DNA from: an uncultured Chitinophagaceae bacterium
GTDB taxonomy: Bacteria > Bacteroidota > Bacteroidia > Chitinophagales > Chitinophagaceae
DNA length: 15,488 nucleotides
Reading direction: 5' to 3'
NCBI GenBank assembly: GCA_946885335.1
Contig: CAMPGG010000050.1
Coordinates: forward strand, 1-15,488
The notes below the pieces were generated by a model that ran no database searches, was not told the DNA's origin, and saw only the letters and a program-made list of their open reading frames with translations. Of this stretch, positions 1 to 7,173 are shown piece after piece. The first letter of the stretch is position 1. Each line of letters begins with the position of its first letter. Both the position numbers and the translations under genes were made by a program.

Positions 1-243
1 CTTTTTAAGCGTTTACATTTAATCGTTATAAGTCTTTTTTACTAAGATATATTGTTGATTTATAATGTGCAGTATATGAATTAAGATCAATAAATTTTCA
101 ACAGGCAGAAAATACTTATTGAATTATAATGTCGTTATCATAGCTTGAATCTATATTCAACATTCAATGAAATTAACCAAAGCTAACCATTACAAATCCG
201 GACGTTTTTGCACTCTCTTCCCTGGATATAAACTGTATTTATT
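1..243. other. Intergenic region before the histidine kinase gene
   Basis: This AT-rich stretch contains no credible reading frame and no RNA gene that I recognise. It presumably holds the promoter of the kinase gene starting at 244, but I could not find a convincing TTTG / TAnnTTTG pair. It does contain four copies of the hexamer TTGAAT or its complement: 119-124 and 145-150 on the plus strand, 155-160 and 162-167 on the minus strand. The middle two form an inverted repeat with a 4-nt spacer. These could be operator half-sites, but such AT-rich words also arise by chance. Confidence 0.5.
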
Positions 244-2259
244 ATGCGTCGATTTTTAGGCAGCACTTATGGCGCAGTGATCATAGTGGCAATATTTTGT
301 ATTGCACTAAACGTACTGATTTGGAACCAGCAATTACAACAGTTAGAAACGGATCGAAAAGCTTCTATCGCGGCAGCTATTCAAAGAAACAGTAATCTTG
401 TTCTGGCATTTGAACAATATACCATTAAGACGATACAAAACGCAGATGCTATTTTGAAAATCGTTAGAATGGAATATGAAAATGTAGGTGAAAAGGTTAA
501 TATCCTGGATTTAACTTCCCGCCAGTTATTTAATGCAGATTATTTCAATGGCATTGCGATAATGGATGAAACAGGGAAAATGATCTCATCAAATGTTTCC
601 TATCCTTTAAGTCATAAATTGAATTTCAGCGACAGGGGTTATTTCAGGCATCACCTGCAAAATAAAGATGATCAATTGTTTTTAAGTAAACCCATTGTAT
701 CAAGAACAATTAATAAACCGATTATCGCTCTGAGCCGGCGACTGCAAAAACCTGACGGAAGTTTTGGCGGTGTAGTTGTTGTGCAGGTATTGCCTTCAAC
801 ATTTACACGTTTGTATGAAGGTGCGCAAACCAATCCACGGGATATTCTATCGCTTATTTCCCTGGATGGAATAACTATTTCCCGGCGAACCGGTTCAGTA
901 GACAGTTTTGGAGAAGATATCAGTAAGAGCCCGTTATTTTCTCATGTAACCAATAATTTAGTTGATTCTTATTTTGCCAAAGATGCCATAAAGGGTATTC
1001 CTACCTTTTTCAGTTACCGTAAAATGGAAAATTATCCCATTATTGTTACAGCAGGTGTGGCAGAAGAAGATGTGCTGGCAGGATATTATCAAAGAGCTTC
1101 AAGAGATCGTTTATACACTACCGTTATAAGTATCCTGTTGATCTTATTTTCCATCCTGGTTTGCATTGGATTTTTATTCAGAAAAAAAAGCTTGCGTAAA
1201 TTAAAAGAAAGCGAAGTAAAATATCGCTCTATGTTTCAAAACAGCAATGATGCTATTTTGCTGCTTGAACCTAACGGAAAGATCATAGATCATAACCAGG
1301 CTGCAAGGCAGGTGTTTGGATTAAATGCAGATGCCGGCAAAGAATTGAATTTTAATCAACACACAGGCCGGTCATCATTCGATTTTACAGAAAATCTGCA
1401 GGGTGTTGAAAGCTATAACGGTGAACATACTTTTACCAGAACGGATGGTTCTGTTTTTAATGGAGAAATTGCCTCTGCCTTGTATGACAACTGCGAGGGA
1501 CAGCCCATTATCATTGCCATTATCCGCGATAATTCAGAAAGGAAAAAAATGGAATTGAAACTGGTGACTGAAAGAAAGAAACGTCACCAGATGATAACCC
1601 GGCAGGTTATTATGGGGCAGGAACGGGTTAGAGAAACGATTGGAAGAGAATTACATGATAATGTAAACCAGGTACTGACAACGGTAAAATTATATCTTGA
1701 TATGATCAGTAAAGATCAAAAGTTATATTCCCAGTTCTTAACAAAAAGTATGAAGCTGATAGATCGCTCCATACAGGATATTCGTAATCTTTCGCATGAT
1801 CTAAGTGCACCAACATTAGGAACAAGGTCCCTGATAGATTCAATTGTTTCGTTAATGGAAAACGTTAAATCATCATCCGGGTTGCATGTGCATTTTAGTC
1901 ACCATTCTTTTATAGAATCGATGGATATGGATCTTAAGCTGGCTGTTTATCGGATCGTGCAGGAGCAGTTGAATAATATTGTGAAACATGCAGATGCTGA
2001 TAACATTTGGGTAATATTATCGCAAGATGATGACAAACTTGAATTGTGTATAAAAGATGATGGTAAAGGATTTGATTCAAACATCAATCGAAAGGGAATT
2101 GGAATAAATAATATTTTCGGCAGAGCAAGGGCATTTGAAGGCATTGTTGACCTGGAATCATCTACCGGTAATGGATGTACGCTTACAATCTCTTTCCCTG
2201 TCAGCCCGGTGCCTGAGAACCCGGCATTGAGTACCGCTACATCCCTTGAAGAATTGTAG
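244..2259 (+). CDS. Membrane sensor histidine kinase (Cache-like sensor, PAS, HisKA_3, HATPase_c)
   Basis: This is an inner-membrane two-component sensor kinase that should autophosphorylate on histidine and pass phosphate to a NarL/LuxR-type response regulator. Residues 11-27 form a first membrane segment. Residues about 30-290 form an extracytoplasmic region resembling a double Cache domain, including SDRGYF at 129-134. Residues 291-312 form a second membrane segment. A PAS domain spans about 322-432, followed by a short charged linker. The H-box GRELHDNVNQ puts the phosphorylated histidine at 471, typical of HisKA_3. The ATPase has an N-box at 574-582 (E574, N577, N578), DDGKGF at 605-610 and GIGINNI at 618-624, so it looks catalytically intact. 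The ligand is unknown. No response regulator is encoded in the window. The next gene begins 44 bp downstream with no visible terminator between, so co-transcription is possible. Confidence 0.93.
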   Translation: MRRFLGSTYGAVIIVAIFCIALNVLIWNQQLQQLETDRKASIAAAIQRNSNLVLAFEQYTIKTIQNADAILKIVRMEYENVGEKVNILDLTSRQLFNADYFNGIAIMDETGKMISSNVSYPLSHKLNFSDRGYFRHHLQNKDDQLFLSKPIVSRTINKPIIALSRRLQKPDGSFGGVVVVQVLPSTFTRLYEGAQTNPRDILSLISLDGITISRRTGSVDSFGEDISKSPLFSHVTNNLVDSYFAKDAIKGIPTFFSYRKMENYPIIVTAGVAEEDVLAGYYQRASRDRLYTTVISILLILFSILVCIGFLFRKKSLRKLKESEVKYRSMFQNSNDAILLLEPNGKIIDHNQAARQVFGLNADAGKELNFNQHTGRSSFDFTENLQGVESYNGEHTFTRTDGSVFNGEIASALYDNCEGQPIIIAIIRDNSERKKMELKLVTERKKRHQMITRQVIMGQERVRETIGRELHDNVNQVLTTVKLYLDMISKDQKLYSQFLTKSMKLIDRSIQDIRNLSHDLSAPTLGTRSLIDSIVSLMENVKSSSGLHVHFSHHSFIESMDMDLKLAVYRIVQEQLNNIVKHADADNIWVILSQDDDKLELCIKDDGKGFDSNINRKGIGINNIFGRARAFEGIVDLESSTGNGCTLTISFPVSPVPENPALSTATSLEEL

Positions 2260-2303
2260 TACTTTCATTTTGTAATTATTGTTTACCACCCAGGTTATCA
2301 TAT

Positions 2304-3377
2304 TTGAAAGAATTTATCTTGTCTTTAATCCAGGAACCATATTCCGTTTTAACTATTCGAAGTATTTCGAAACTAACTGATGATTTTTATGTTTTTGTAT
2401 TTGAGGATGGCCATGGTTTGCAATATGAGGCGGGCCAGTTTTTAACACTGGTTCATCAGCAAGGGGAGAAAGAAATTCGCAGATCTTATTCAATTACTTC
2501 GTCTCCTGTTTTGAAAGAGCCTTTATCCATTGGGGTAAAACGGGTAGCCAATGGTATATTTTCCCGTTGGCTTATTGATTTTGCAAAAATCGGTGATCAA
2601 TTGATTACATCCGGAACGGGCGGCTTTTTTCGATTGCCTGGTAATTTCTCCTCACACAATTCTTTTATTTTTTTTGCCGCAGGCAGCGGCATTACACCGA
2701 TCTATTCATTGATCAAAACCCTTTTGCATCTTGATAAAACTTCCAAAGTTTATTTGCTTTACAGCAGCAGATCTCCGGCTGATACAATATTTTATGATTC
2801 ATTAAATGAAATACAGGAAAAAAATTCCGGCAGATTTCAAATTGAATATTTATTCAGTACATCACAGGATATTAGAAAGGCCTATTTAAACAGGGACTAC
2901 ATCATACGTTTTCTGAAACAGCATGAAATAGATGTTTCCCACTCACTTTTTTATACATGCGGTCCTGAAGCTTATATGCGCATGATCATTTTTGTTTTAC
3001 AGTTGCAGGGCGTTTCCAGAAATAATATCAGGAGAGAAGATTTTGTACCAGGCAAAGTTATACCCGCAAAAAAAACACCACCGGATACAAACGATCATTT
3101 TGTTACACTTCAATTTCATGACCGGGCATTTAAGATAAAGGTTACCTATCCTGATACAATTTTACAAGCGGCAAAAAAGGAAAAATTAATATTGCCCTAT
3201 AGCTGTGAAACCGGGAAATGTGGCAACTGTGCGGCTCTCTGTATTTCAGGAAAAGTATGGCTCTCGTACAATGAAGTACTCACTGAGCAGGAATTGGAAA
3301 AAGGAATTACTTTAACCTGTGTTGGTCATCCTGTCCATGGCGACGTGATTTTGAAAATGGATAATTTCCAGTCGTAA
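2304..3377 (+). CDS. PaaE-like flavodoxin/ferredoxin reductase with C-terminal 2Fe-2S domain
   Basis: This is a soluble electron-transfer protein expected to take electrons from NAD(P)H through flavin to a plant-type ferredoxin centre and then to a partner enzyme. The FAD domain carries RRSYS at 59-63 (the RxYS flavin motif). The NAD(P) domain carries GSGITP at 127-132 and TCGPEAYM at 218-225. The C-terminal ferredoxin domain has the ligand pattern C301-x4-C306-x2-C309-x29-C339. Length (357) and domain order match PaaE, the reductase of phenylacetyl-CoA epoxidase, and Hmp-like reductases lacking the globin. No paaABCD, oxygenase or hydroxylase genes are present, so the partner is unknown and I give no symbol. 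The start is TTG: no ATG or GTG lies in the 44-bp gap in this frame, and the first internal Met is far inside the protein. Confidence 0.9.
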   Translation: MKEFILSLIQEPYSVLTIRSISKLTDDFYVFVFEDGHGLQYEAGQFLTLVHQQGEKEIRRSYSITSSPVLKEPLSIGVKRVANGIFSRWLIDFAKIGDQLITSGTGGFFRLPGNFSSHNSFIFFAAGSGITPIYSLIKTLLHLDKTSKVYLLYSSRSPADTIFYDSLNEIQEKNSGRFQIEYLFSTSQDIRKAYLNRDYIIRFLKQHEIDVSHSLFYTCGPEAYMRMIIFVLQLQGVSRNNIRREDFVPGKVIPAKKTPPDTNDHFVTLQFHDRAFKIKVTYPDTILQAAKKEKLILPYSCETGKCGNCAALCISGKVWLSYNEVLTEQELEKGITLTCVGHPVHGDVILKMDNFQS

Positions 3378-3399
3378 AATATAACGTTAATGGGTAGGT

Positions 3400-3879
3400 T
3401 TAATTATTAAACTTAATCCCTTTGATAATTTCTTCCAGGAAAAATTTATCTGTTTCATCAAAATCACCAAGCAATTTACTATCACAATCAAGAACAGCAA
3501 CAACTTCATCTTCCCGGATAATAGGAACAACGATTTCTGATTTAGACAAACTGCTACAGGCAATATGGCCGGGGAAATCTTCTACATCTTCAATGATCAA
3601 TGTTTTTTTCTGCGCCCAACTGGTGCCACATACTCCCTTTCCTTTTTTAATGCGGGTGCAGGCAACCGGCCCCTGGAATGGTCCCACAACCAATTCATTA
3701 TTCTTTACAAGGTAAAACCCAACCCAAAGCCAATCGAATTGTTCTTTTAATGCCGCGGAAATATTTGCCAGGTTAGCCACCAGGTCAGTTTCTCCTTCTA
3801 TAATTGCATTAATTTGTGGAACCAGGTTTTTATACTGCTCTGTTTTACTCCCTCTAACAATAGTTAAGTCTTCGGCCAT
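3400..3879 (-). CDS. msrC: Free methionine-R-sulfoxide reductase (GAF-type fRMsr)
   Basis: This is a small cytosolic GAF-domain enzyme that reduces free methionine-R-sulfoxide with thioredoxin-type reductants, repairing oxidised free methionine. The whole 159-residue protein is one GAF domain, the usual size for the family. Three cysteines sit at 74 (VACTRI), 84 (GVCGTS) and 108 (HIACSS). Their spacing of 10 and 24 residues matches the redox cysteines of E. coli YebR/fRMsr, and the substrate-pocket stretch VLDCDS follows at 129-134. It is convergent with the oxidoreductase gene, 22 bp away, and transcribed in the same direction as the acidic protein at 3942. An inverted repeat at 3892-3918 lies just upstream of the ATG and may be regulatory. 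Confidence 0.93.
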   Translation of the reverse strand: MAEDLTIVRGSKTEQYKNLVPQINAIIEGETDLVANLANISAALKEQFDWLWVGFYLVKNNELVVGPFQGPVACTRIKKGKGVCGTSWAQKKTLIIEDVEDFPGHIACSSLSKSEIVVPIIREDEVVAVLDCDSKLLGDFDETDKFFLEEIIKGIKFNN

Positions 3880-3891
3880 AAAATGAAATAA

Positions 3892-3918
3892 TTATTTGTG
3901 CAAATGTTGTACAAATAA
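3892..3918. promoter_or_regulatory. Inverted repeat upstream of the fRMsr gene (candidate operator)
   Basis: The 8-bp arms TTATTTGT (3892-3899) and ACAAATAA (3911-3918) are exact reverse complements separated by 11 bp. The centres are about 19 bp apart, close to two helical turns, as in many dimeric repressor sites. The element lies 13 to 39 bp upstream of the fRMsr start codon at 3879. It could equally be a weak AT-rich hairpin at the end of the gene upstream (stop at 3942). It is a single copy and I do not recognise a regulator for it. Confidence 0.35.
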
Positions 3919-3941
3919 CGCAAATGCCTGCCAATAAATTC

Positions 3942-4535
3942 CTAATCATGTTTATCGCCACCCAGGCTGTAAGGATTGTTTTCTTCATCTTCTTCTCCCA
4001 ACTCTTCATTTTCATCATCCAGTTCTGAACCAGGAACATCCAGGTCGTCACCAGAAACATCCTGGCTTTTTTCATTCAATGGAATACCTTCATTATCCGT
4101 GTTATCTAAAGCTGAGCGCCTGAGATTTTTATCGTCTGTGGTTGGCATATCTTCATCTGCCCGGCGTAACAATTCTTTTTCATCTTCTGATACATCTGCA
4201 TCATTTCCCATCACAGGCCTGGTTTCATCTTCTTCGGGTTCATCGCTAATGGCAATATCCATAACAGGCTCACCAGGAAAATCTTCTTCATGACCATCGT
4301 CAAATACCCGGGCACCCTCTTCATCATCTGATGAAATAGTTGTGTCTGCAAACGCCTTTAAATTTGGAACATGAATATGTTCCTGGCCTGGTATATCGCT
4401 AACTTCAGGCAGATCCATAATGACAGTTTCAGGTTTTAATTTTTCCTGGTCCTTTGGTGAATCTGGTAAATCGCTATTGTTTTCCTTTATGCTGTTTGTT
4501 GAGGTTTGCGGTTTTGATTTTTCTTCTTTTTTCAT
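3942..4535 (-). CDS. Highly acidic, probably disordered protein of unknown function
   Basis: I do not recognise a named domain. By my count about 62 of 197 residues are Asp or Glu (roughly 31 percent), there is no Cys or Trp, and there is no signal peptide or membrane segment, so it should be cytosolic and largely unfolded. The first 40 residues are Lys/Ser/Asn-rich, and the rest is acidic with recurring short D-x-P-type patches (MDLPEV, SDIPG, LDVPG). The C-terminus has a distinctive pattern: LDVPGSELDD at 165-174, DEENN at 183-187, then YSLGGD at 189-194. I have an impression of similar acidic tails in other Chitinophagaceae proteins but cannot check it. It is a real gene rather than an artefact: it has an ATG start at 4535, normal spacing to its neighbours and an unbroken frame of strongly biased but coherent composition. 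Confidence 0.75.
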   Translation of the reverse strand: MKKEEKSKPQTSTNSIKENNSDLPDSPKDQEKLKPETVIMDLPEVSDIPGQEHIHVPNLKAFADTTISSDDEEGARVFDDGHEEDFPGEPVMDIAISDEPEEDETRPVMGNDADVSEDEKELLRRADEDMPTTDDKNLRRSALDNTDNEGIPLNEKSQDVSGDDLDVPGSELDDENEELGEEDEENNPYSLGGDKHD

Positions 4536-4590
4536 AATTATTTTATTTATAATTTTTTATACTGTTCGTTTGATTTAATGAATTGTTTGT

Positions 4591-4613
4591 ATAATAATTT
4601 ATGTAATTATTAT
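4591..4613. terminator. AT-only stem-loop after the lytic transglycosylase gene
   Basis: The 9-bp arms ATAATAATT (4591-4599) and AATTATTAT (4605-4613) are perfectly complementary around a 5-nt loop. The element lies 14 bp beyond the transglycosylase stop on the minus strand and before the acidic-protein gene. The stem contains only A-T pairs and no clear T-run follows, so it is weak as a factor-independent terminator. A processing or mRNA 3'-end role is equally possible. Confidence 0.25.
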
Positions 4614-4626
4614 GCCGTGTATTTCA

Positions 4627-5550
4627 CTAAGTTGCGGGTAATAATATTTTATACTGTGCTCCACTTTTAACGGGTAAAGATCTTCCTCTTAACCATGGAT
4701 TCAGCAGTTTGACTATTTTGTATGTTGTGCCCTGGCTTTGTGCCCAGGTTGCCAGGTTAGAAATTGTACTGGTAACTATAACTTCCCGGGTTTTATGAGG
4801 CGCATATAATTTTTCATCGTCGATAGTAAATCCAAGTTCTTCTGCATTAGATAAGAGATGTTTAAAAGCGAGTATTCGAAAAATATATTTATTGGTTTCT
4901 TCCGGAAGCAATAAGTCATAATAATTTTTTGTTCCCTGGAATTTTGCTTGCCCGTTATAGCCTCCTTGCCCGCAATTATAAGAAGCGGCGGCTGCGGTCC
5001 ATGAACCGAATTTGGCATACGCTTGTTTAAGGTATTTGCATGCAGCATCAGTAGATTTCACATAGTCATACCGTTCATCAACCAGGCTGTTAACACTCAA
5101 ATTATATTCAGGTGCCGACTTAGGCATAAATTGCCAAAAACCGACTGCGCCTGCCCGTGAGGTAAGGTTTTGCAGGTTGCTTTCCGCTATACACAAATAT
5201 TTAAAGTCATCCGGAACGCCATTCGCTTTTAGCCTTTCTTCAATAACAGGAAAATACCTGTTCGCCAGTTTCATTATGTAAATGATATTATTTTGGTAAT
5301 AATAGTTATACAATAATTCACGATCCAATCGCTCATATACATCCCACCTGTCTAAAGGAACATTTTCTCCGGCAAAATTCATTTGCGTGGGTACTGTTGG
5401 TGCATGCCAAACCATTTCGTTTTCATTATTTGTTTTATTTTTCCGAACCACAGGCTCTTTATTTTCATCAAATGAAAATTGCATTAAAAGAAAAATTCCA
5501 CCGATTGCCCCAGATAAAATGAGTAGTACTGCCTGTAATGATCTTTTCAT
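4627..5550 (-). CDS. MltD-like lytic transglycosylase (SLT domain, membrane-anchored)
   Basis: This enzyme cleaves the MurNAc-GlcNAc bond of peptidoglycan to form 1,6-anhydro-muropeptides, acting on the periplasmic side of the inner membrane. Residues 7-24 are a hydrophobic N-terminal segment without a clear cleavage site, so a signal anchor is likely; there is no lipobox cysteine. The SLT fold spans about 105-225. The catalytic glutamate is E123 in CIAES, followed by GFWQFMP (137-143) and AAASYNCGQGGYNG (187-200), all typical of the family. The C-terminal 70 residues contain a stretch like a single degenerate LysM repeat (TISNLATWAQSQGTT, then NPWL), much shorter than the LysM tail of E. coli MltD. 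It is divergent from the lipoprotein gene at 5712. Confidence 0.9.
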   Translation of the reverse strand: MKRSLQAVLLILSGAIGGIFLLMQFSFDENKEPVVRKNKTNNENEMVWHAPTVPTQMNFAGENVPLDRWDVYERLDRELLYNYYYQNNIIYIMKLANRYFPVIEERLKANGVPDDFKYLCIAESNLQNLTSRAGAVGFWQFMPKSAPEYNLSVNSLVDERYDYVKSTDAACKYLKQAYAKFGSWTAAAASYNCGQGGYNGQAKFQGTKNYYDLLLPEETNKYIFRILAFKHLLSNAEELGFTIDDEKLYAPHKTREVIVTSTISNLATWAQSQGTTYKIVKLLNPWLRGRSLPVKSGAQYKILLPAT

Positions 5551-5591
5551 AAAAACATATTTGAAGTGAGAAGGAATGTAAAAAAATCATA

Positions 5592-5629
5592 CCCCAAATA
5601 GTGGAGCTTAGTTTGAAATTTCCCCAAAT
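5592..5629. promoter_or_regulatory. Direct repeat of CCCCAAAT in the divergent promoter region
   Basis: CCCCAAAT occurs at 5592-5599 and again at 5622-5629, exactly 30 bp apart, close to three helical turns. Both copies lie between the divergent transglycosylase (start 5550) and lipoprotein (start 5712) genes. The region 5551-5711 holds no gene. A one-base-short -7-like word, TAGTTTG, lies between the copies. It could bind a regulator shared by the two envelope genes, but the motif is short and the reading is speculative. Confidence 0.25.
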
Positions 5630-5711
5630 TGTAAATTAATATCAAGCTGGTTATTAACCATTTAAATTGAGATTTCCTTAGGCCCGGGAATTGTAATAAG
5701 GTTAGAAAAAA

Positions 5712-6173
5712 ATGTATATGAAACAAATAAAACTTGGTATAGCTGGAATGGCTTTCATGATGTTTCTCGCAAGTTGTGAGTCAGAAGGCCGTTATATTGA
5801 TCTTGAATCCGGCAACAGGGTAGAAGTTGAGAAAGATTCTGAAACGGGTTATATGGTAAATGCTGAAACACGCAAGCCACTTTATATCTATGTTGATACC
5901 AAAACAAACGACACTATTTATGGCCGTACAGGAAATGTTGTTAATGGTAAAGTTGCATTGAACAATGGTAAATGGGAATATGATGCCGATGGTGATTTTA
6001 AATATACGGATGGAGATTACAAACTAAAAGTTGAGGCTGATGGCGATTATAAGATTAAGGACGGAGACTATAAAAAGAAAGTAGATTCCGATGGTGATAT
6101 TAAGATCAAAGACGGTGATACAAAAATTAAAATCGACGGTGAAACAGGTGAAAAGAAAGTGAAGAATGATTAG
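5712..6173 (+). CDS. Small lipoprotein with tandem Asp-Gly-Asp repeats, unknown function
   Basis: The N-terminus is a lipoprotein signal: a short basic start, a hydrophobic stretch and the lipobox LASC, giving a lipidated Cys at residue 22. It should be held in a membrane facing the periplasm or the surface. Residues 27-88 form a compact region with repeated tyrosines and a segment NAETRKPLYIYVDTKT, resembling small Bacteroidota lipoproteins of unknown role. Residues 91-141 are three consecutive 17-residue repeats with the pattern x-[AS]-D-G-D-x-K-x-x-D-G-D-x-K-x-K-[VI], followed by a partial fourth. Alternating acidic turns and Lys/Ile-rich strands suggest a beta structure, possibly cation-binding; this is inference. 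Two ATGs (5712 and 5718) are both usable. A stem-loop at 6207-6232 ends the transcript. Confidence 0.85.
   Translation: MYMKQIKLGIAGMAFMMFLASCESEGRYIDLESGNRVEVEKDSETGYMVNAETRKPLYIYVDTKTNDTIYGRTGNVVNGKVALNNGKWEYDADGDFKYTDGDYKLKVEADGDYKIKDGDYKKKVDSDGDIKIKDGDTKIKIDGETGEKKVKND
5982..6134 (+). repeat. Three tandem 51-bp coding repeats in the lipoprotein gene
   Basis: The three units are residues 91-107, 108-124 and 125-141. Each contains two DGD motifs spaced seven residues apart and ends in K-x-K-V or K-x-K-I. The DNA copies have diverged at many positions, so this is an old duplication kept at protein level rather than a fresh expansion. A shortened fourth unit (DGETGEKKV) follows to residue 150. 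Confidence 0.8.
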
Positions 6174-6206
6174 TGTTAAAGTATAATTGTGTATTAAAAA
6201 CGGGTA

Positions 6207-6232
6207 GAAAGCCATCCTCCAGGGTGGCTTTC
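6207..6232. terminator. Bidirectional stem-loop terminator between convergent genes
   Basis: GAAAGCCATCC pairs with GGGTGGCTTTC around a 4-nt loop TCCA. The stem is 11 bp with one G-U pair and is GC-rich in the middle. It lies 33 bp after the lipoprotein stop and 9 bp before the end of the lipid-kinase gene on the other strand. T-rich sequence follows on the plus strand, and a five-T run (complement of 6196-6200) follows on the minus strand, so it could end transcripts from both sides. Confidence 0.8.
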
Positions 6233-6241
6233 TTAATTATC

Positions 6242-7129
6242 TTATACCAATTTTTTAGGCAAGATTAAATGAAGTATGCCGGGAAGAATCCGGGCATTTA
6301 CTTTGTTTATTTTGCCTAAATATTCTCCATCTACCTGGAAATGCGCCTTATGCCTCATTTCAATTTTTACAGATTTTGCTTTCAGGATCTCAATTTTTTT
6401 GGGGTTGAAAGGTTGTGGTCTGAACCACATTTTTAAAAGCTCTGAAATTGCCAGTCTTCTTACGATCACCACTTCAAATAAACCATCGTGTAAGTCACCT
6501 CCGGGATTGATCACAGCGCCAAAACCATATTTGCTGGCATTAGCCAATATGACTACCAATGCTTTTCTTTGAACGATCATATTTTCCGTTTCCACCCAAA
6601 CTTTTAAATATCTTCTTCTCACCAGCACTTTTAAAAGGACTTTTGCATATCCTAATTTGCCTCTTCGGTTTCCTTCAGAAAAATACTTGACCAGTTCAGC
6701 ATTCATGCCCACATCACTTAAATGAAGACTCATTTCATCATTCACTTTAACCATATCTGTTTTGCGGATCTCACCATCCAGGATCAGGTTCAATGCTTCA
6801 TGTACATTCAAAGGAATATCAAGTTCTCTTGCCATACCATTGGCAGAACCTGCCGGTAAAATTCCCATAGAAACATCAGTACCCATTACCGTTTTGGCCA
6901 CCATAGTAACAGTGCCATCGCCACCAACTGCAATTACACGCTGAGGTTTTATTTTGAAAATTTGTTCCTTTACCGAATTTTCATTGTCATTGCTACCTAA
7001 ATGATAAAAGTAAATAGTATGTTCACTGTTCAAAAAGTATTCGCGAATGTTTTCTTCCCAATCGGTTTTACTTTGATCTCCTGCATGGGGATTGATTACA
7101 AATAAAATTTTGTAAGTGTTCAGGGGCAT
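6242..7129 (-). CDS. Lipid kinase of the diacylglycerol/YegS/sphingosine kinase family
   Basis: This is a soluble or peripheral membrane kinase that phosphorylates a lipid hydroxyl with ATP. Diacylglycerol giving phosphatidate is the commonest bacterial activity, but YegS-type enzymes also take phosphatidylglycerol. Nucleotide-binding motifs are INPHAG at 12-17, the signature VGGDGTV at 68-74 and PAGSANGMA at 92-100. The C-terminal domain has HDGLFEVVIVR at 214-224 and the metal/catalytic-type VDGEY at 266-270. At 295 residues it has the usual family length and looks complete. It is divergent, across only 44 bp, from an App1-like phosphatidate phosphatase, which would catalyse the reverse step, so diacylglycerol is a reasonable substrate guess. 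The two promoters must overlap or be very close. Confidence 0.9.
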   Translation of the reverse strand: MPLNTYKILFVINPHAGDQSKTDWEENIREYFLNSEHTIYFYHLGSNDNENSVKEQIFKIKPQRVIAVGGDGTVTMVAKTVMGTDVSMGILPAGSANGMARELDIPLNVHEALNLILDGEIRKTDMVKVNDEMSLHLSDVGMNAELVKYFSEGNRRGKLGYAKVLLKVLVRRRYLKVWVETENMIVQRKALVVILANASKYGFGAVINPGGDLHDGLFEVVIVRRLAISELLKMWFRPQPFNPKKIEILKAKSVKIEMRHKAHFQVDGEYLGKINKVNARILPGILHLILPKKLV

Positions 7130-7173
7130 ATTTTTTTAATTAATAAACGATTGAAGGTAACATAGTAATAAGC

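Noticed and set aside
2304..3377. Naming the reductase paaE
   Set aside because: The domain order fits, but none of the other phenylacetate genes is present, and similar reductases serve many partners.
3398..3412. 15-bp AT-rich palindrome (GTTTAAT-T-ATTAAAC) at the end of the fRMsr gene
   Set aside because: It overlaps the stop codon and last codons, has a one-base centre and only A-T pairs except the ends, so it is unlikely to terminate transcription.
3854..4075. Met/Lys-rich frame overlapping the acidic gene on the same strand
   Set aside because: It is an out-of-frame reading of the same acidic codons and overlaps both neighbouring genes.
3976..4293. Serine-rich open frame on the plus strand opposite the acidic protein
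   Set aside because: It is the antisense of Asp/Glu-rich codons (GAA/GAT/TCA-type complement), has poor composition for a real protein, and no start signal.
5649..5659. GGTTA-T-TAACC palindrome in the divergent spacer
   Set aside because: The arms are only 5 bp and no second copy or promoter relation is visible.
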